In this document: piece by piece, positions 25,301 through 40,300 of the stretch
How the letters are laid out: each line of letters opens with the position of its first letter
How positions within the stretch are numbered: the first letter of the stretch is position 1
Assembly: GCF_032854445.1 (NCBI RefSeq)
Contig: NC_088305.1
Location: 29,224,628-29,288,627 of the forward strand
Direction: 5' to 3'
DNA: 64,000 nucleotides
From: Liolophura sinensis
Taxonomy: Eukaryota > Mollusca > Polyplacophora > Chitonida > Chitonidae
Position numbers and translations under genes: made by a program
The notes under the pieces: model-generated
Databases searched by the model: none
Seen by the model: only the letters and a program-made list of their open reading frames with translations
Told to the model about the DNA's origin: nothing

Positions 25301-28300
25301 AAACGAGGCTAGATCGCTCTAAATTTAGGCTTTAGTTAAGGGGGAATCCCTTACAGGTCACTAGAATAGCCTAGCCTCGTTCTCAGAAAAACTACGTCAC
25401 GGAACTCCCTACCTGCATAAATCACGCGTTTACGCGTCTAACGCAAGCTGATGTGGTCTACAGAAAACGCGTATACGCGTCAAACGCATGGAAAGGGTTA
25501 ATGCAAATCTTCATATTTTGAGAGGAAAAATGTACTGAGGAGCTGTTTACTTTTCATGTTTACTTCACAGTTCACTGATACTTAACCTAGGCCACTTACC
25601 CTGAATAAAAACTTGCATATATAACTTCACCAAAATCAAACACACAACCCTGCACTTCTCATATATACCTTACCCCTGCCGTTCAAACAGTAAAATAGTA
25701 TAGTGTCTCCAATTAGGACATTTGTGGCTGCCAAAGTTCACTTTGCATTTCACCTCAAACCCTGTATTTTATATATGGCACAGTATGTAATCTAGCTCCT
25801 TGACAAGCTTTTGTCTCACCATGAATGTTGGTTTTTATGTAATCTAGCTCCTTGACAAGCTTTTGTCTCACCATGAATGTTGGTTTTTAAGTAATCTAGC
25901 TCCTTGACAAGCTTTTGTCTCACCATGAATGTTGGTTTTTAAGTAATCTAGCTCCTGCAGTTTAGCGTCCAACAAACTCTGCCTCTTTCTCGATTCCTCG
26001 TCTTTCTCTGTCACAGTTTTCCGTAACGTTGACATTTCCACTTCTTGTAACGTTGTTAATTCCTGGCAGACAAAGACAAAACAGTTTCATTACCTGAAGA
26101 CTTCAGCAAATAGCATTATTTCACACCTGTTCAGAATAACATCCTCTTTAAAACATAAAGTGGCATACTTACTCGTAATTTTTCTATATCTTCATTGGCA
26201 TCTGAAAGCTGTTTTTCTAATTCCACTGTAAAAGATAGACACCAATTAGATAAACTTCAGCGACATCATGTCATCACTGAAATTAAACCCTAAGTTCTAC
26301 TCTACTGTAGATCAACAACTTCCTGTGTTTCAAATTACTTTATTATGTTAGTTTCATGTATAACCCAACTTTTCACACAATCCATTTTCATTACATCTCC
26401 ACGTTTACACCCAACAAAATACATGAAAAATCTGCTAAATATCTGTTTGAATGCAAAAATCACAAGAATAATTACACTGACCAAAACAGGGCGTCTCACT
26501 CGCCATATAAGAAACAAAATTGGTTTTTCAAAATTCATATCCTAAACTCCAAATTACATGAATTCGCTAAACTGTGAACTAGAATCATGTTTCTTACCTG
26601 TTTTAGCCATCGTTTCTTCTTCTAATTCTTGTAATTTTTCTCCCATCTGCAAAATGAAGACATAAAGTTTGAATTTCAAAATATTAGCAAAATCAACAGG
26701 ACAAAGTAACATTGCTGTATGTCTGCAGATGAGTATTAATATCTATCACACATGATCACTAAATACGTTTATTTCTCCTTTTATGATTTTGATGATGGGC
26801 TCCTGAACTATTACTTCTGGTACACAAAAGAGTCATACAGTACATAAATAGTACTGCTTCAATCTTATGGAGGGTTATTATGATTGGTTAATACTGTTCT
26901 GTTTGATTTTACGCTGTAGTCACTTAAAATTTTCGGTTAAAACAACGGTAGTCAGTAATATGGGTTTAAGAACATCCGAATGCCCAGAGTAAACCACTGG
27001 ACTTCAGCAAGTAAATCACAACCTTTCCCACATGTGACGTATACATGAAAAGAGCAAGTTCAAAAGTGTGCACCATATCGGTAAAGGACAAGTGAGATTC
27101 ATGTAAGACTGCATGAATAATGCCAGACTACTAAACTGCCATCAATGCTCAGGAGAACAGTGGGGGTTGAGGATATCTGAAAGTATCCCAGAGTGAGGGT
27201 AGGATTCACAGAAATATAAACAGGATGTGTAAGCTTATAAAAGCATTAGAAGACGCTGATCAAAACTCACATGTGCCAGGTCATCCTCCAGCTCCGCTAC
27301 CTTCTCTAGCGCCTCTGTCTTCGTCTCGGAGTCGTCCAACAGCTGTGCCACCTCAATCATGTTATCCAGGTATGCATGCACCTGAACTGACAGTCTGTCG
27401 CTCTCTGTGTGCTTCAGTTTTTGCTGAAATCAAACAGTCCCTGTCTTTTTCACAAAAAAAATATGTACCGGTACATAAAATAAATAATCAATGTCCCTGA
27501 ATAAAATAAAAATCATAATGAAACTGTCCATAGATACCTAAGTACATCACTAAAGACTTTTGATTTTATTATTTGTACCTGTATGTAAAATACCTTTAAT
27601 TTTGTGTGTGTGATTTAAAAAAATTTGAAACAAAACATCAATGTTTCCTCCATACATTTCTTGAGCAAAATTTTACGTTTTGAATTTTTATTCATGACAC
27701 ACACCTTCCTTACATTTCAACAGAATGGTTTCAACCACGTAATTATTCTTCTGAAACATATGAATGTGCGGCTTCATGTAACGTTTACAACGTTACACAA
27801 CTTAATCAGATGACGCATTCATAACCCCAGAATGTCCAGAGGCAGAGGAAATCAACCCTTTCTCATTTACAGTCCTCAATTTCATGTCAACACAAACTTC
27901 ATAACCATGGTTACAAATTTCCCTTACCTCGAGATAGTCATCCAGGCCAATTTGCGTAAACTCGTGTTGTAAGTGAACGCGGAAGTTCATATTTTCCACG
28001 GAGTGAACCACGATGTTGATAAACTGCATACACGCCACCTGAAACAAGCAGCGGCCAAATGTTCAAACACCTGTCAAATTGTCACTCTCAATACATGTAA
28101 TATCATACACCATTACCAAATCAACAATACATGTAATATCATACACCATTACCAAATCAACAATACATGTAATATCATACACCATTACCAAATCAACAAT
28201 ACGTTTCAAAATGAAAAATCATAATGATCTACTCTGATAAATACTTTTTGTTTATTTTTCACATTTTTTTCTTCCTATGAGAAAAAGGCACATAAAATAT

Positions 28301-31300
28301 TTATTTTTTCATTTTCTATTTGAAGTCTAGATGTGTAACGTCACATATGTGACATCAAAAGTATTCACATAATACATGTATTACAATGACAAATACATTA
28401 ATCTTTCACTCTCATTTACATTTAAACATTTTATATTTTCACAGTAATTTATGTTATACAAGAAAATTTTACTTCCATTTTTCCATTTACAACAATTTTA
28501 CTTATGTGATGGCTGATTAACAGAAATTGGAAAGACTTATATTGCATCTAAAGGGAGCTGGATTTAATAGTATACTATTGCTGGCTTGGGAAATTGAAAA
28601 TTTTTTCTAAAATGATAACACGTGACAACAGTGAAAGTTAGTGAAAGTACATCCACAAACCACTAAAGTGGAAACATTTAAGGAAAATTTTAAATGACAG
28701 GACATAAAATATACTTACCATAAAGTCTATGTGAAATTCCTCAAAGTTTTTGAAATACTCCATCAGTGTTTCAAACCGATGTCTCTCTCCACACACCTAT
28801 GAAAGGTTGAACGAAAAAGACCACATACTGAATGAATGTATGAATGTTTACACCTTAATGTCACTTTGGCATTTTTGCAGCCATACTGTGGCGAAAACAA
28901 GATTACAAACTGACAAATTTTAGTTGACTTCAACGGAAAGGAAATACATACATCATGAAGAAATTAGCAAAATGACAATTTAATAAATGCAAATGAATTT
29001 CCATTATTTACTATTGATTACTCTTAATTAAAGAATTCAAATTTATTCCTTCAACAACGTATTGTCCAGAAAAAAAAGCCTCAGAAAAAAGCAGTATTTG
29101 CTGCATTTGAAGTTCACTTCTCAAAAACACAAACTTTACTCAAAGAGACTACAAGAACAATGTGACAAAATATGACCATGGCCATATAAACATGACAGCT
29201 ATTACCTCTTTAAAATTGTCAAATGCTGATAAAATAATCTCATGGCCCCCGCTGACTAGACAAACAGCTGCTAACAATTCTAACACCAGAGCTTTTGTCC
29301 TGAAACACAAAATACAAGTCAGTAAAACCTGCATAAACCCTCTGTCTTCAAATATCTACTACCAATAACAGCTGAAACAGCTGCCCAGAGTAAACCAGTC
29401 TCCTTTACCAGGCTTCTGACAAACTCTTCTGAAATAACAATGTGTTCAAGTTTCCTTTCTAGGTGCAAAAGGAACTGAAGTAATTCATTAGTACAAACTC
29501 ATGACCAGACAGGCATTATTTATTTATTTTTTTATTTATCTGAATGTGGAGCCATGTTTGTCCTCAAGGATTGTTTACTGAATCGACAGATGTGAGAGAA
29601 ACCCCAACAGTAATGGAGTAAACCAACTGCCTTTCACAAACCTTATCCACTCAACTTAAAAGTCATAAAGAAAAACAGCAAGATCTGGATTTGAATCCGG
29701 GACATCAGAGGTCAAGAGGTAGAAAACTTTCAGCAGAAGCCAACAGTCCCCTCAGTCACCAAGGGCCATCAGTCAATAAATCAAAAAGTCAGAGAGACAT
29801 TTGTGAGGTTTGTTACGTCTGCTTGGCCTTACCTTAAGCTTCTGTGGTTCAAACTAAGACTGATACAGTTGATCGCATGCTTGTGAGCTATAACAAGGTT
29901 AAAACCGTACTGAAAACAGAAACCAAAAAAAACAACACTGATTAAACACCATTACACAAGCACAAAAAAACATTGGGTTGGGCATCACAATAGCCTACAA
30001 AGAAAACATCTTTCTAACAACACAGTTCACACAAACAGGCAAAATTAGCCAGCATAGTCATGAGCAAAAATTTAGTTCATTTACTACAGATGATCATACT
30101 TTCATCTGGGTAGAATTTTTATCCATACAAGCTGGTCTTACCTCGTAAAAAACAACTTAAGACCAAACTACAACTTTAGAATTGAAATATTTATCTGCAT
30201 TGTATTCAGTGAAAAAATATCTCAAAATTATTAAGCACAAGCAGCGTCGGATAGTTTCTGCCGAATTTCTGTTAACAATTCCTTTTTTTTTTACTTTCTT
30301 TCACAATAAAGCATTCAAACATTTACTGTTTGAATTTTTTTTTTCTTTTGTGAACAACAAAATTATTCCTGTACAAAGGATAATTTGAAGGAAATATCTG
30401 AGCAGAGGTATTCGTGGCAGTCAAGGGAGATAACTCACCTGATGATTCATGATAGCACGTAGACACATAATACAGAGATGAACATCGTCCCGCGCCTCCC
30501 CCATATACTTGCTGGAGAATTTCAGACCCCGGGGAGAGCTGATAGTGTTTGATCGCCTCATCTTCCTCAAGATGGGACTTTTGGGTAAACCAGAGTCCAG
30601 GCTACTGCTCTTCTCTCGGTTTAATAACTGTTCCCTCCTGTAACAGAAAAGTGCATAAACTGAGGAACCTTGTGTCTGAGAAATGGATAAGTGCTATTTC
30701 ATCAATACATAAAGAAAACTTGCATAGGTTTCCAAATTTCCAAGAGAGATCACACACATGTACCCGAACTTGGTAATTTTACACCTAATTTGGTCTGAAG
30801 TTAATAAAATACAAGGAGAAAAGTGAAATAATTCTAAACCGAAGATTTTGCAAATCTATCCACATCTCACAATTATACGTTGTTGAATTTATTTCAAACA
30901 GAGAGCAGTTATTACAATATAAACAGACAACTAACAACAAATGATGATATACAACAAGCCCAAAAGAGTAGTGCCTTTTCAAGGGCTTGGATGTAATCTA
31001 AAATCAAGTAACAGAACTATAAACTCACAACATGTTGAATTGAAAACTAGGCTTGGTGTGAAGGCATACAAAATGGCAGGTCAGCCATTAGCGTAATCAT
31101 TTACTGAGGGATTATCAACAGGCAGGTCTGCCAGCAACCTGCAGATGGTCATGGGTTTCCCCCGGGCTCTGCCCAGTTCCTCCCACCATTATGCTGGCCA
31201 TCGTCGTATAAGTGAAATATTCTTGAGTAGGGCGTAAAACGCCAATCAAATAAATAGATATAAACAGGCTAATATAAACAATATAAACTACATCCTGCAC

Positions 31301-34300
31301 AAAGTTGATGTCATCTTGCATGGAGGAACCTTGTCTGAGTCAATAAAGCATACTAAGCCTCGATTTCGATTTAACACAGTTTGTGACTGAGAGCTCACCT
31401 CATGACAACCTGTGTGAATGAGAGGTAATCCACTAACACATCGAGACCTTGATTCTCTTCACTCAGAAATTCACGAACCCACCTGAGAAGAGAACATCAC
31501 AGATAATATTTATACGCACAAAATGCGGGTAGTACAGGAGATACTTGCAAAACTTTGCAAAGTTTTGTAAAATTAAACATCATGTCAAACCATGAAGATA
31601 ACAATTTAAGTCAGTTTCAAAATTAGTTCCGAAGTAACCACCACCATTATATGGCAGTACATTTTGTTACCTCTTTCAAAATAGTATTTATTTATTTACT
31701 TGATTGGTGTATCACTTATACGATGGCGGCCAGCATTATGGTGTGAGGAAACCGGGCAGAGCCCGGGGCGGAACCCACAACCATCCGCAGGTTGCTGGAA
31801 GACCTTCCCACATACGGCTGGAGAGGAAAGCAGCATGACCTCCTTTCAAAATAGAAAGAATGTCTCTAAATCTGCACAACTTTTATATTTTGAAACAATT
31901 ATTACAAGTATAGAAGAATTATGTTGAAATTTTAATAGGCACTAAACAGTCAATAATAATTTACCGGCACTGACAATCTGCACACTTCATTCGCATGTAT
32001 GTACATATATGGAAGGGTAATACTTGAAAATGACATTCCCTCCAAGGTGTAACACTGATTAGAAGCAAACAACAATTTGCACACATCAATCTCATGTATG
32101 TACATATATGGAAGGGTAACACTTGAAAATGACATTCCCTCCAAGGTGTAACTCTGATATACAAGCAAACACTCCTAGATTCATACACACACACTCACTC
32201 TATATTGTTTGTCCGTAATGAAATCTCCAGATCTCTTAAAACTTGTGTTGATGTTGCATCACCTAATATTTTCTTCCTCTGAAAGAATGAAAAAAAGAAA
32301 GAAAAAAAAACAGTTATGTAAGCTATATCAGTGTTAACAAACAACATTTTGTCAACTATCCCCACAGCTGGCAGAACAACTCTCCACTTCACTTGGATAA
32401 AAATTAAAATTCATTTTAGCGTAACAAAAACAACAAACACAATTTATGGCACCTGTCAGGTTTCCTTTGATGTAATAAGTAATATAAGTGCATTTCACCG
32501 AGTCCTTAACACTGTCTAAAGGTTAGACCGTTACTATGGTGATACATGTTCATATACATGGCAAAATACTGCGAAAAACAGACGACAAATGCTTCAAAAA
32601 CTCATGCACACTGCACTCACCCGATGGCTTCTCTTTGGGTCGAGATACGCCTTTAACTTGTTGAGGTAAACATGAGGAGCGTCTTTAGCGTGCACACGTT
32701 CCTAAAACACACCAAACATAAAACTTAACCAACACTTCATGACTGGTAAACTGGCAGGATTAGTAAGTAACGATTCATCCACTTACACCGGTTCTAAAGA
32801 TACTCATCCTGCCTGAAGTCACGAGAGAGATATTCTTGGGTATGGTGTAAAACTCCAATCAAAGAAACAGATGAAATCTAAATGTGCTCATAAAGAGAGT
32901 TAATACAACACCACAACACATACTAAGTCATTATCATTCTTACCATTTTAATGTTATCGCCAACATTTGAATTTCACACACCAAAAATAAAACCTGATGA
33001 GTTTCCACCTTATTGATTACTTCTAAAAAACACACGTAACTAAGTTTATTATCACGCAGATTTACCTGATCACAGATTAAGTCCCATTTTTTCTCATCAT
33101 CGTAGCTCTTCAGTACTTTAGCTTTGTCTGGAGGAAGGTCCATAGATTGCTGACAAACAACAGACAGAATATAATAAATATCAATAAACCATGAACATTT
33201 TATGAAAGATTTAAATTAGGTTCTTTTATTTTATTCACAGCTTCCAAACAAGTTAAATGTATACAATCTATGTATGCAAAAAATACTCTGATATTTCTGT
33301 CCTTGCATAAAAACTATCCTAATGTGGTCAAGAGGCATACTGTAATTTTGATACGGTCCCCAATGTGTGGGCGGAATGCAGCTGAGAGCTGACTGTGTTA
33401 ACCGCTGCACCTGTAGTAAGCAGCAGCTCATAGACGACGGATCACTTTTGGTGTGCACATGGCAAAACCACGCACAAAAAAAGTTAATGACATAATTTTG
33501 TGCATGTATATAGTCTAAAGAAGAAAAAAAATGGTATTCTAAGATGGGCAGAGTAGATACATGTATTAGCATATATACACATATACATGGTGAGAAAATT
33601 AAACAGATTTTCTTCCTCCCTTGTTGCATTAATAGGCTGGAATTTTAAATAAAACCAAATGTCATTTATTGTGTGCATGTGCATGCAGATGTGCTCTAGA
33701 AAATATTCACACACTGTACACAGTACCTTTTTTCATGTAAAATGAATTTACATTTACCATGGGATGTTCAACCAGCGGAAAGAGCTTTACGCCTGGTGAT
33801 TTCAATTCTGGTTACTACTGATGCAAGACATAGGGATTTTTTTTTCTCGAGACCTGGACTTCGCATGTGCAAATGATCTGCATTCAGTACTGGTTAATGT
33901 TGTAGATGTGTTGATGATAAGGGCCACATGTACATATTTTTCATGTATAAATGTTGAAGAAAATTGCTGTGACAAAAATTCACACACGCATGCACAGGTA
34001 TGAATTAAAAGTGAAACTGGGTCTACATGTACGCGTAAAAACCTTCAATTCTTCTATCTTTTGAAGATGTCTTACCCAAAATATGCTCTATTTAGAAACA
34101 CACCCATTAAAGTGAATCTTTCAGAGACCTACTGATTCAATGCAAACATATATGTCCTAAACATTTTGATATGAAAATTTAACAAAACTTGGCCATTATT
34201 GAAAATATTTTTGCTGGGCACAACTCTGACTCTTCAAAACGGTCCTAGTTTTCATTGGGATTTTGGGAGAAGTTTCTCTTCTGTTTTTCTCTTCATGTCT

Positions 34301-37300
34301 ATTTCTTTCAAATCTCTAGCATTTTCATTAGTCACAATACAACAAATAAATTCCCACTGACCCACTTCTTTTCCTGATAGGGTTGGGTGTTTTAAACCAT
34401 GTTTTAACAGTGGCCTTAGGGGTACACCTGTAGGGTATGTTTCTTGACAAGCTACGGTAAAACAGCTTCAGTAAATATTGTCATAGTGGCGGTAGGTTTT
34501 CCTGCTCTTTTGTAAGGTCACTGTGGTAAGGTGTAGGGATAAAGTTGCAAACGGAGCCGTGTACAGAGGCCAGCTAATATTGACTGGAGGATTATCACAT
34601 ACTCATTACCTCCCCTCTTTTACCCTGCAGACCTTAGCACAATTCAAAACCAATGCATGTTCAAATATACATAGAGCATACTGTAACTTCTTAACAATGC
34701 CACACATTAAAAAATAAAACTGGCAACCTGGAACACACCTGTTATAATATTAGATGATTTATAGTTTCTTTCTAATACAACATTTGTGAACCAAATGCGA
34801 CTGATAGTAAAATTACAGTTTGTATGTCAAAATGGATACTAACCTATGTGGAAAGGTCGACAAAACCGGGTGCCCTAAACACATGTACTGTATGCATTGT
34901 ACCTCACACGCAACAAAACTATGAACAGAGCTTAATCAAGATGCCATTCTATATTTCAATCAATATATAAAGTATAAACTAGCCTTTGTCAAGTAACTGA
35001 CAAACTTTTCCACCCGTGACATGCAGATCCAGATGTCACATATACATACGCATGTTATATGTCCACGTACATATGTTATACAAGTGGAGGTACACAGCCG
35101 CAAGCGGAGGTACAAAACCACAAATGGAGGTACACGGCCACAAGAGGAGGTACACGGCCACGAGTGGAGGTACACAGCCACAAGTGATCTCCCACAAACT
35201 TCATGTAAGATCAAATAAATCACCCTTGGAAAGGGGCGAGAGGGAGTGGAAACCATTTCCTATCATACATACCTATATAACTATGTACATGCCAATCATA
35301 ATAAAGCTTAAATCATAAAGCAATTAACCATGAGTGAGACCAAATACTGAAGCGGCCTTACCAGGGGGAATGGAATGCATGTTTTAATACGCAAATGAGA
35401 AATATATATCCTGCATGCGAGAAAGCAACAACCAATTAACAATGAGTGGCCTGAGACTGCCAACCCAATCCCTGTTGTTTCTGTTGTGCATGTATACATG
35501 TAGATAAACTTTCCTTATCCCCACCCAGATATAACATCGTACCCTGGAGCACAGACTATTAACGTTTTTACATGAGGCCAGTCTTAACCCAGGGCTATCC
35601 TGAACGTCAGAAGGTATTAGCCAATACCAGACATAACAACACAAGCAGATGTACATGTAAATCTCACTGAAATGATGACAGCGGGAACAGATGTGAGTTT
35701 GTACTTGTATGTGAAAATGTAGGCATGTAGCATGTGTCATATATTTGCGTGTATACAGCTGTATATACCCTAATTCCTCAATGAATGAGCAAATTTTGGG
35801 GAAATTTCTGCACATTTTTAATTTCATTTTGCGGACAAAAACAACACTGGTTGGATTGGCCAGTTTCAGGTCGTATAATTTTGACAGAATAATGCTTTCA
35901 GAATATACTTGAATAAACAAACACCTTGTAAACATGCAAAAAGGTTGAAGAATTACAGTACATGATAAACTGGATGCCCTGTCAATGGGGATTCAGAGAG
36001 AGAGAGAAAAAGAGGGAGAGAGAGAGAGAGAGAGAGAAAGGCTGGGTACACACTGGTAGTGTGCAGTAAGAAAATAAAGGCAGGATGTACCCAAGATGAA
36101 AAAAAAAAAAAACAGTAGTGTAAACAATACTCTCGTAATACTCATCACAAGGTTTGAGAGGTGTGATGTTGATTTGTGTTTTGGGCTGCTCTCAGTAATA
36201 TTTCTCTTTTACCATGATGGTCATGCTCCTTATGGGTGAAAGAAAAAAAACGAAACCTGCAGATTAAAAAAAAAAGTAAAAAAGACAGAGAGAGGTCACA
36301 AGTCCCACCCTGGAAGCAAGAGCTTACAGCAACATGAACATCATGTCAGTAAGCTACTTTACAGACACATTTAAATGAGTGGGCGAAATAGAATCAGTGC
36401 TACAGGTACATGTACTCGGACTCTCCATTTTCACCTATTAACATGAAAATGTTACCTAAAAATGACAACTGGACTCCCTCTTCAAATAGAGTGCAGTGGT
36501 CAAAATGTCTGATATTTCCAAGTATTCAGACTGATGAAAGTGCATTTTAAATTAGGAATATTTGCATGATACATCTTTGTAAAGACCTGGGCATAAATCA
36601 AAGTTATCATTTTATTCTGAACTCTTAAAACAAGTGTTGAAATTATGACCAAACACATTGTCAAATCTTGAAATGGTCTCAAACAGACCTGTGTTTGGAC
36701 ACCCTCTGTTATATTTCTGCTAACCTTCTTGATAAATGCCACATGTGCAATGGCTTACCTGCTACATGTGGCAAATGATGCAAACTGACTTAAAGAGTTT
36801 GACAAAATCATTATAATGTAATACACTGAACCTGCCAGGTTATACCGTCTATCTGCTCAGCTTCCCTTTTAGAGCATAGACACAAATATGCACATGTCTG
36901 CAACATTTATTCTATAAACTAGAGTTCATTATTAACCCTTCCAGCCAAACACAACAATGTTGTAGAAATTACACCACAAGCCATACAAATCAGTGTATTT
37001 GTAGCCCTCTAGGATGATTATCTAAACACTGCTGAGCAGTTAACATGATGACCCAATTACTGTGCAAATCCACCCGTATTTATGACAATACTCCCGGAGT
37101 GAAATGATTCACAATGCGCTAAGGTATCAATACACAGGCCTGTTTATCTCTGCTGTTCAAGTATCTGTCATTGTCTACTGACAATCTTTGGGTAATTTTG
37201 TTGTAATCATGAGCAGTGAAAAGAAAAACAAATGCAGCTGCTGAAGCTTTTGTGGACATTTTTTTTTTCCAATTTTGTCTGCTGTTATGGTCTCAAAATG

Positions 37301-40300
37301 AGCTATAACTGAAACACATAATTGAAATTGTTTCTTATTGATATACTCAGAAATTTTTCAGTGGAAAAGCCACTAACCTTTGATTTATTTATTTATTTTA
37401 TTTGATTGGTGTTTTACGTCGTACTTAAGAATATTTCACTTATACGACGGCGGCCAGCATTATGGTGGGTGGAAACCGGGCAGAGCCCGGGGGAAACCCA
37501 CGACCATCCGCAGGTTGCTGCCAGACCTTCTCACGTACGGCCAGAGAGGAAGCCAGCATGAGCTGGACTTGAACTCACAGTGACCGCATTAGTGAGAGAC
37601 TCCTAAGTCATTACGCTGCGCTAGCGCTTTAACCGACTGAGCCATGGAGGCCCCTACAAACTGACAATGAACATCAAACTGGTGGAAGACTGACAGTCTT
37701 CCATGACTGCTAGACAACTCAAACAGACCCAAGAGCTTCTCTAATCACATATCACCATTGCCCCACAAACAAACATCGTCTTACAATAAACTTACACACC
37801 ATATACATGCAGCTACATCTCAATGTAACATCCAGACATCTACGCTCAACAACAAATGCTAATCTTTTCATTCCTAAACCAAAAAAGAACTTTATCTCAC
37901 CCAAAGCCTGAGCTATACGGGCCCCAAAATATGGAGTGCTCTTGGAACTAATCTAAGAAATTCACCATCTGTTTCCTCTTTGATTTAAAATCACAAAAAA
38001 ACAATGTTGCTCAATTCTCAACTAATGCCACAAAACTAAAATGTTTGTAAATCTAATTTTGATGCATAATTTATCAATTATGGTTTGTTTATATTTGATG
38101 ATACCTGTACCTTCAAACATATTATGGTAAATTGATGTCTTCTCTTTTCTTGTAAATACTGTTATCTTTGTCTGTATTATTGTATTATAAACTTGGGCTA
38201 AACTGTGATTCTATCCCCAAACTACTGTAAATTTATTTGTTTTGCTTTCATTTGTATCTAATTATTTGATGATTTCTTTGATATGATACATGTAAGTCGA
38301 TGTGTCTCTTTTCTCCTGTAAATATTGTAAGATAATATATTATATAGAGGGCCTCTGGGCAGAACAGTTCTTGAGAACTGACAGAGCTATGCGTACATCT
38401 GTATCATAATTACCCTAAGAAAATGAAGTTATACATGCATACATACACACATACATACACACACACATACAATAAACTTTTCAAATATCTGATGATTACA
38501 CGCACGCACGCACACACCTCCGGATGGTTGTGGGTTTCCCCCGGGCTCTGCCAGGTTTCCCCCTCTCACCATAATGCTGGCTGCTGTCATTTAAGTGAAA
38601 CATTCTTGAGTAGGCATATAACACCGATCAAACAAGTAAATAAATCCATGTGTACACGTAATAATTATAGTACTTAAAACTATGGTGGGGCAAGTATTTG
38701 TCAGCTTTTGGTATCCAGATTGCATCCATGTCAAGTCATCCCTTTTTTTTTTGTTTGTTATTTAAAATGGACATGTAGTATACTAAGCTGACATACATGT
38801 ACATGATGATGTACATGTTGAAGAGGCGCAACACTTCCATACTAGCTCTGTCAGAGACCGGGAAATTATTCATTTACATGGACGGCATGGAGCCATTACA
38901 CAATTACATGTACCTATTTAGTGTGTAATGATGCTACTGAACTTGACAACCAAGAACTTCAATTCACTGTACATATATATACATCTGCCCACTACTGGAA
39001 ATGTAATCAACGCAATACCCATGGCATACAGACAATATTATAGTACAAAACTGTAATCCTTGAGTCAAAATGTTTAACAATGAATGATAAGCTACACAAC
39101 ACGCCAAATGAGCACTGCTGACTGCTGTCACCAAAAGCAAGGGAATCTACAAATTCCTGGCCTAAATCCAGGTTTGAACCGTCACCTTGTATGTGCCAGT
39201 ACCTAAAAGGCAAGCACCACTCTGCTCGGAGTTTTAATAGATGTACTACTATCCATACTACATGTACACCAGAAGTGCTATGCCACCCTACCCACATATT
39301 CACACAGACCATCTTAAGTGGGTAGCGCACTAACAAACAGGATTCAGGCCAAGCCCTGTGTCCCCCATTTCCTTTTGGCAATTCGCTGTAATGAGGAAGT
39401 TGCAGTGACAATTTTTATATACGTATACATATCTACATGTAGATCATACAGAGTCTCTCCCAGAATTGGAGAAGGTCAAACTGAATAAGCAGCAGGCTAA
39501 ATTGAATGTAATTGCTTTGTAACTTTAAACATTAGGTTAAATGGCCACAGAACACACATGGGAATACAGGTAAATCATTGCTGGGTGTGACAAGCATGAA
39601 CAGTTTTTGTACACTGCTACTTATTTGTTTATACACGCATTATTACAATCATACGTGAACGATGGCAGTCAGGTTGGCAGCTATTAACAGGAGTTCCCAG
39701 AGTAAAAAAAAAAACCGATCTTAGCCATGTTCCTATCACACCTACTGACTTTAAGCCACAGCTCTGTTAGTGAGGGCTGGATTCAAAAATGTGACCCCAT
39801 CAGTAATTAAGGACCTGATAGTCTTCATCTCAGCCAATGACTCTCCGCAACCTGATACTTGCTATTTTTGTTTAAAAACATATACATATCAACGCGTATT
39901 CATTTACTTATGTGTACGTATATAATTTATGTGTATCCTAGTATCGTGAATCTGAGAAGTTCATGTAGTTGTGAGAAGTTCATGTAGTTGTGAGAAGTTC
40001 ATGTAGTTGTGAGAAGTACATGTAGTTGTGAGAAGTACATGTAGTTGTGAAAAGTTTATGTAGTTGGGAGAAGTTCATGTAGTTGTGAGAAGTACATGTA
40101 GTTGTGAGAAGTTCATCTGGTTGTGGGTGGGTGGGTGCTTGGGGTTTAATGTCGTACTCAACAATTTTTCAGTCACATGACGACGAAGGAATCATTAGGG
40201 TGTATGTACGTGTAATGTGCCTCCTTGTTGCAGGACGGATTTCCACCGTTCTTTTATTTAGTGCTGCTTCACTGAGACGACTTACCGAAGGCAAGTAAGT

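Larger units (their letters stand above)
22844..27927 (-). other. FMNL introns 16 to 10
   Basis: 22844-23149, 23275-24045, 24233-25923, 26063-26172, 26226-26597, 26647-27270 and 27424-27927. Intron 14 carries the piggyBac element and the duplicated donor array; intron 15 carries a SINE. Confidence 0.8.
28039..33065 (-). other. FMNL introns 9 to 2
   Basis: 28039-28718, 28797-29205, 29300-29832, 29910-30438, 30638-31398, 31483-32198, 32279-32620 and 32702-33065. They hold the 36-bp and 99-bp repeats and four SINE copies. No extra exons are recognised. Confidence 0.8.

Noticed and set aside
25590-25610. Acceptor directly followed by a strong donor (TTATTCAG, G, GTAAGTGG on the minus strand), as in a one-base exon or recursive splice site
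   Set aside because: A one-base exon would put exon 15 into a frame with a stop, and the sequence does not match the CAG|GTAAGT recursive consensus.
35384-35935. 183-codon minus-strand ORF in FMNL intron 1
   Set aside because: No recognisable motif, Cys/Tyr/Ile-rich composition typical of AT-rich DNA, no splice or promoter context.
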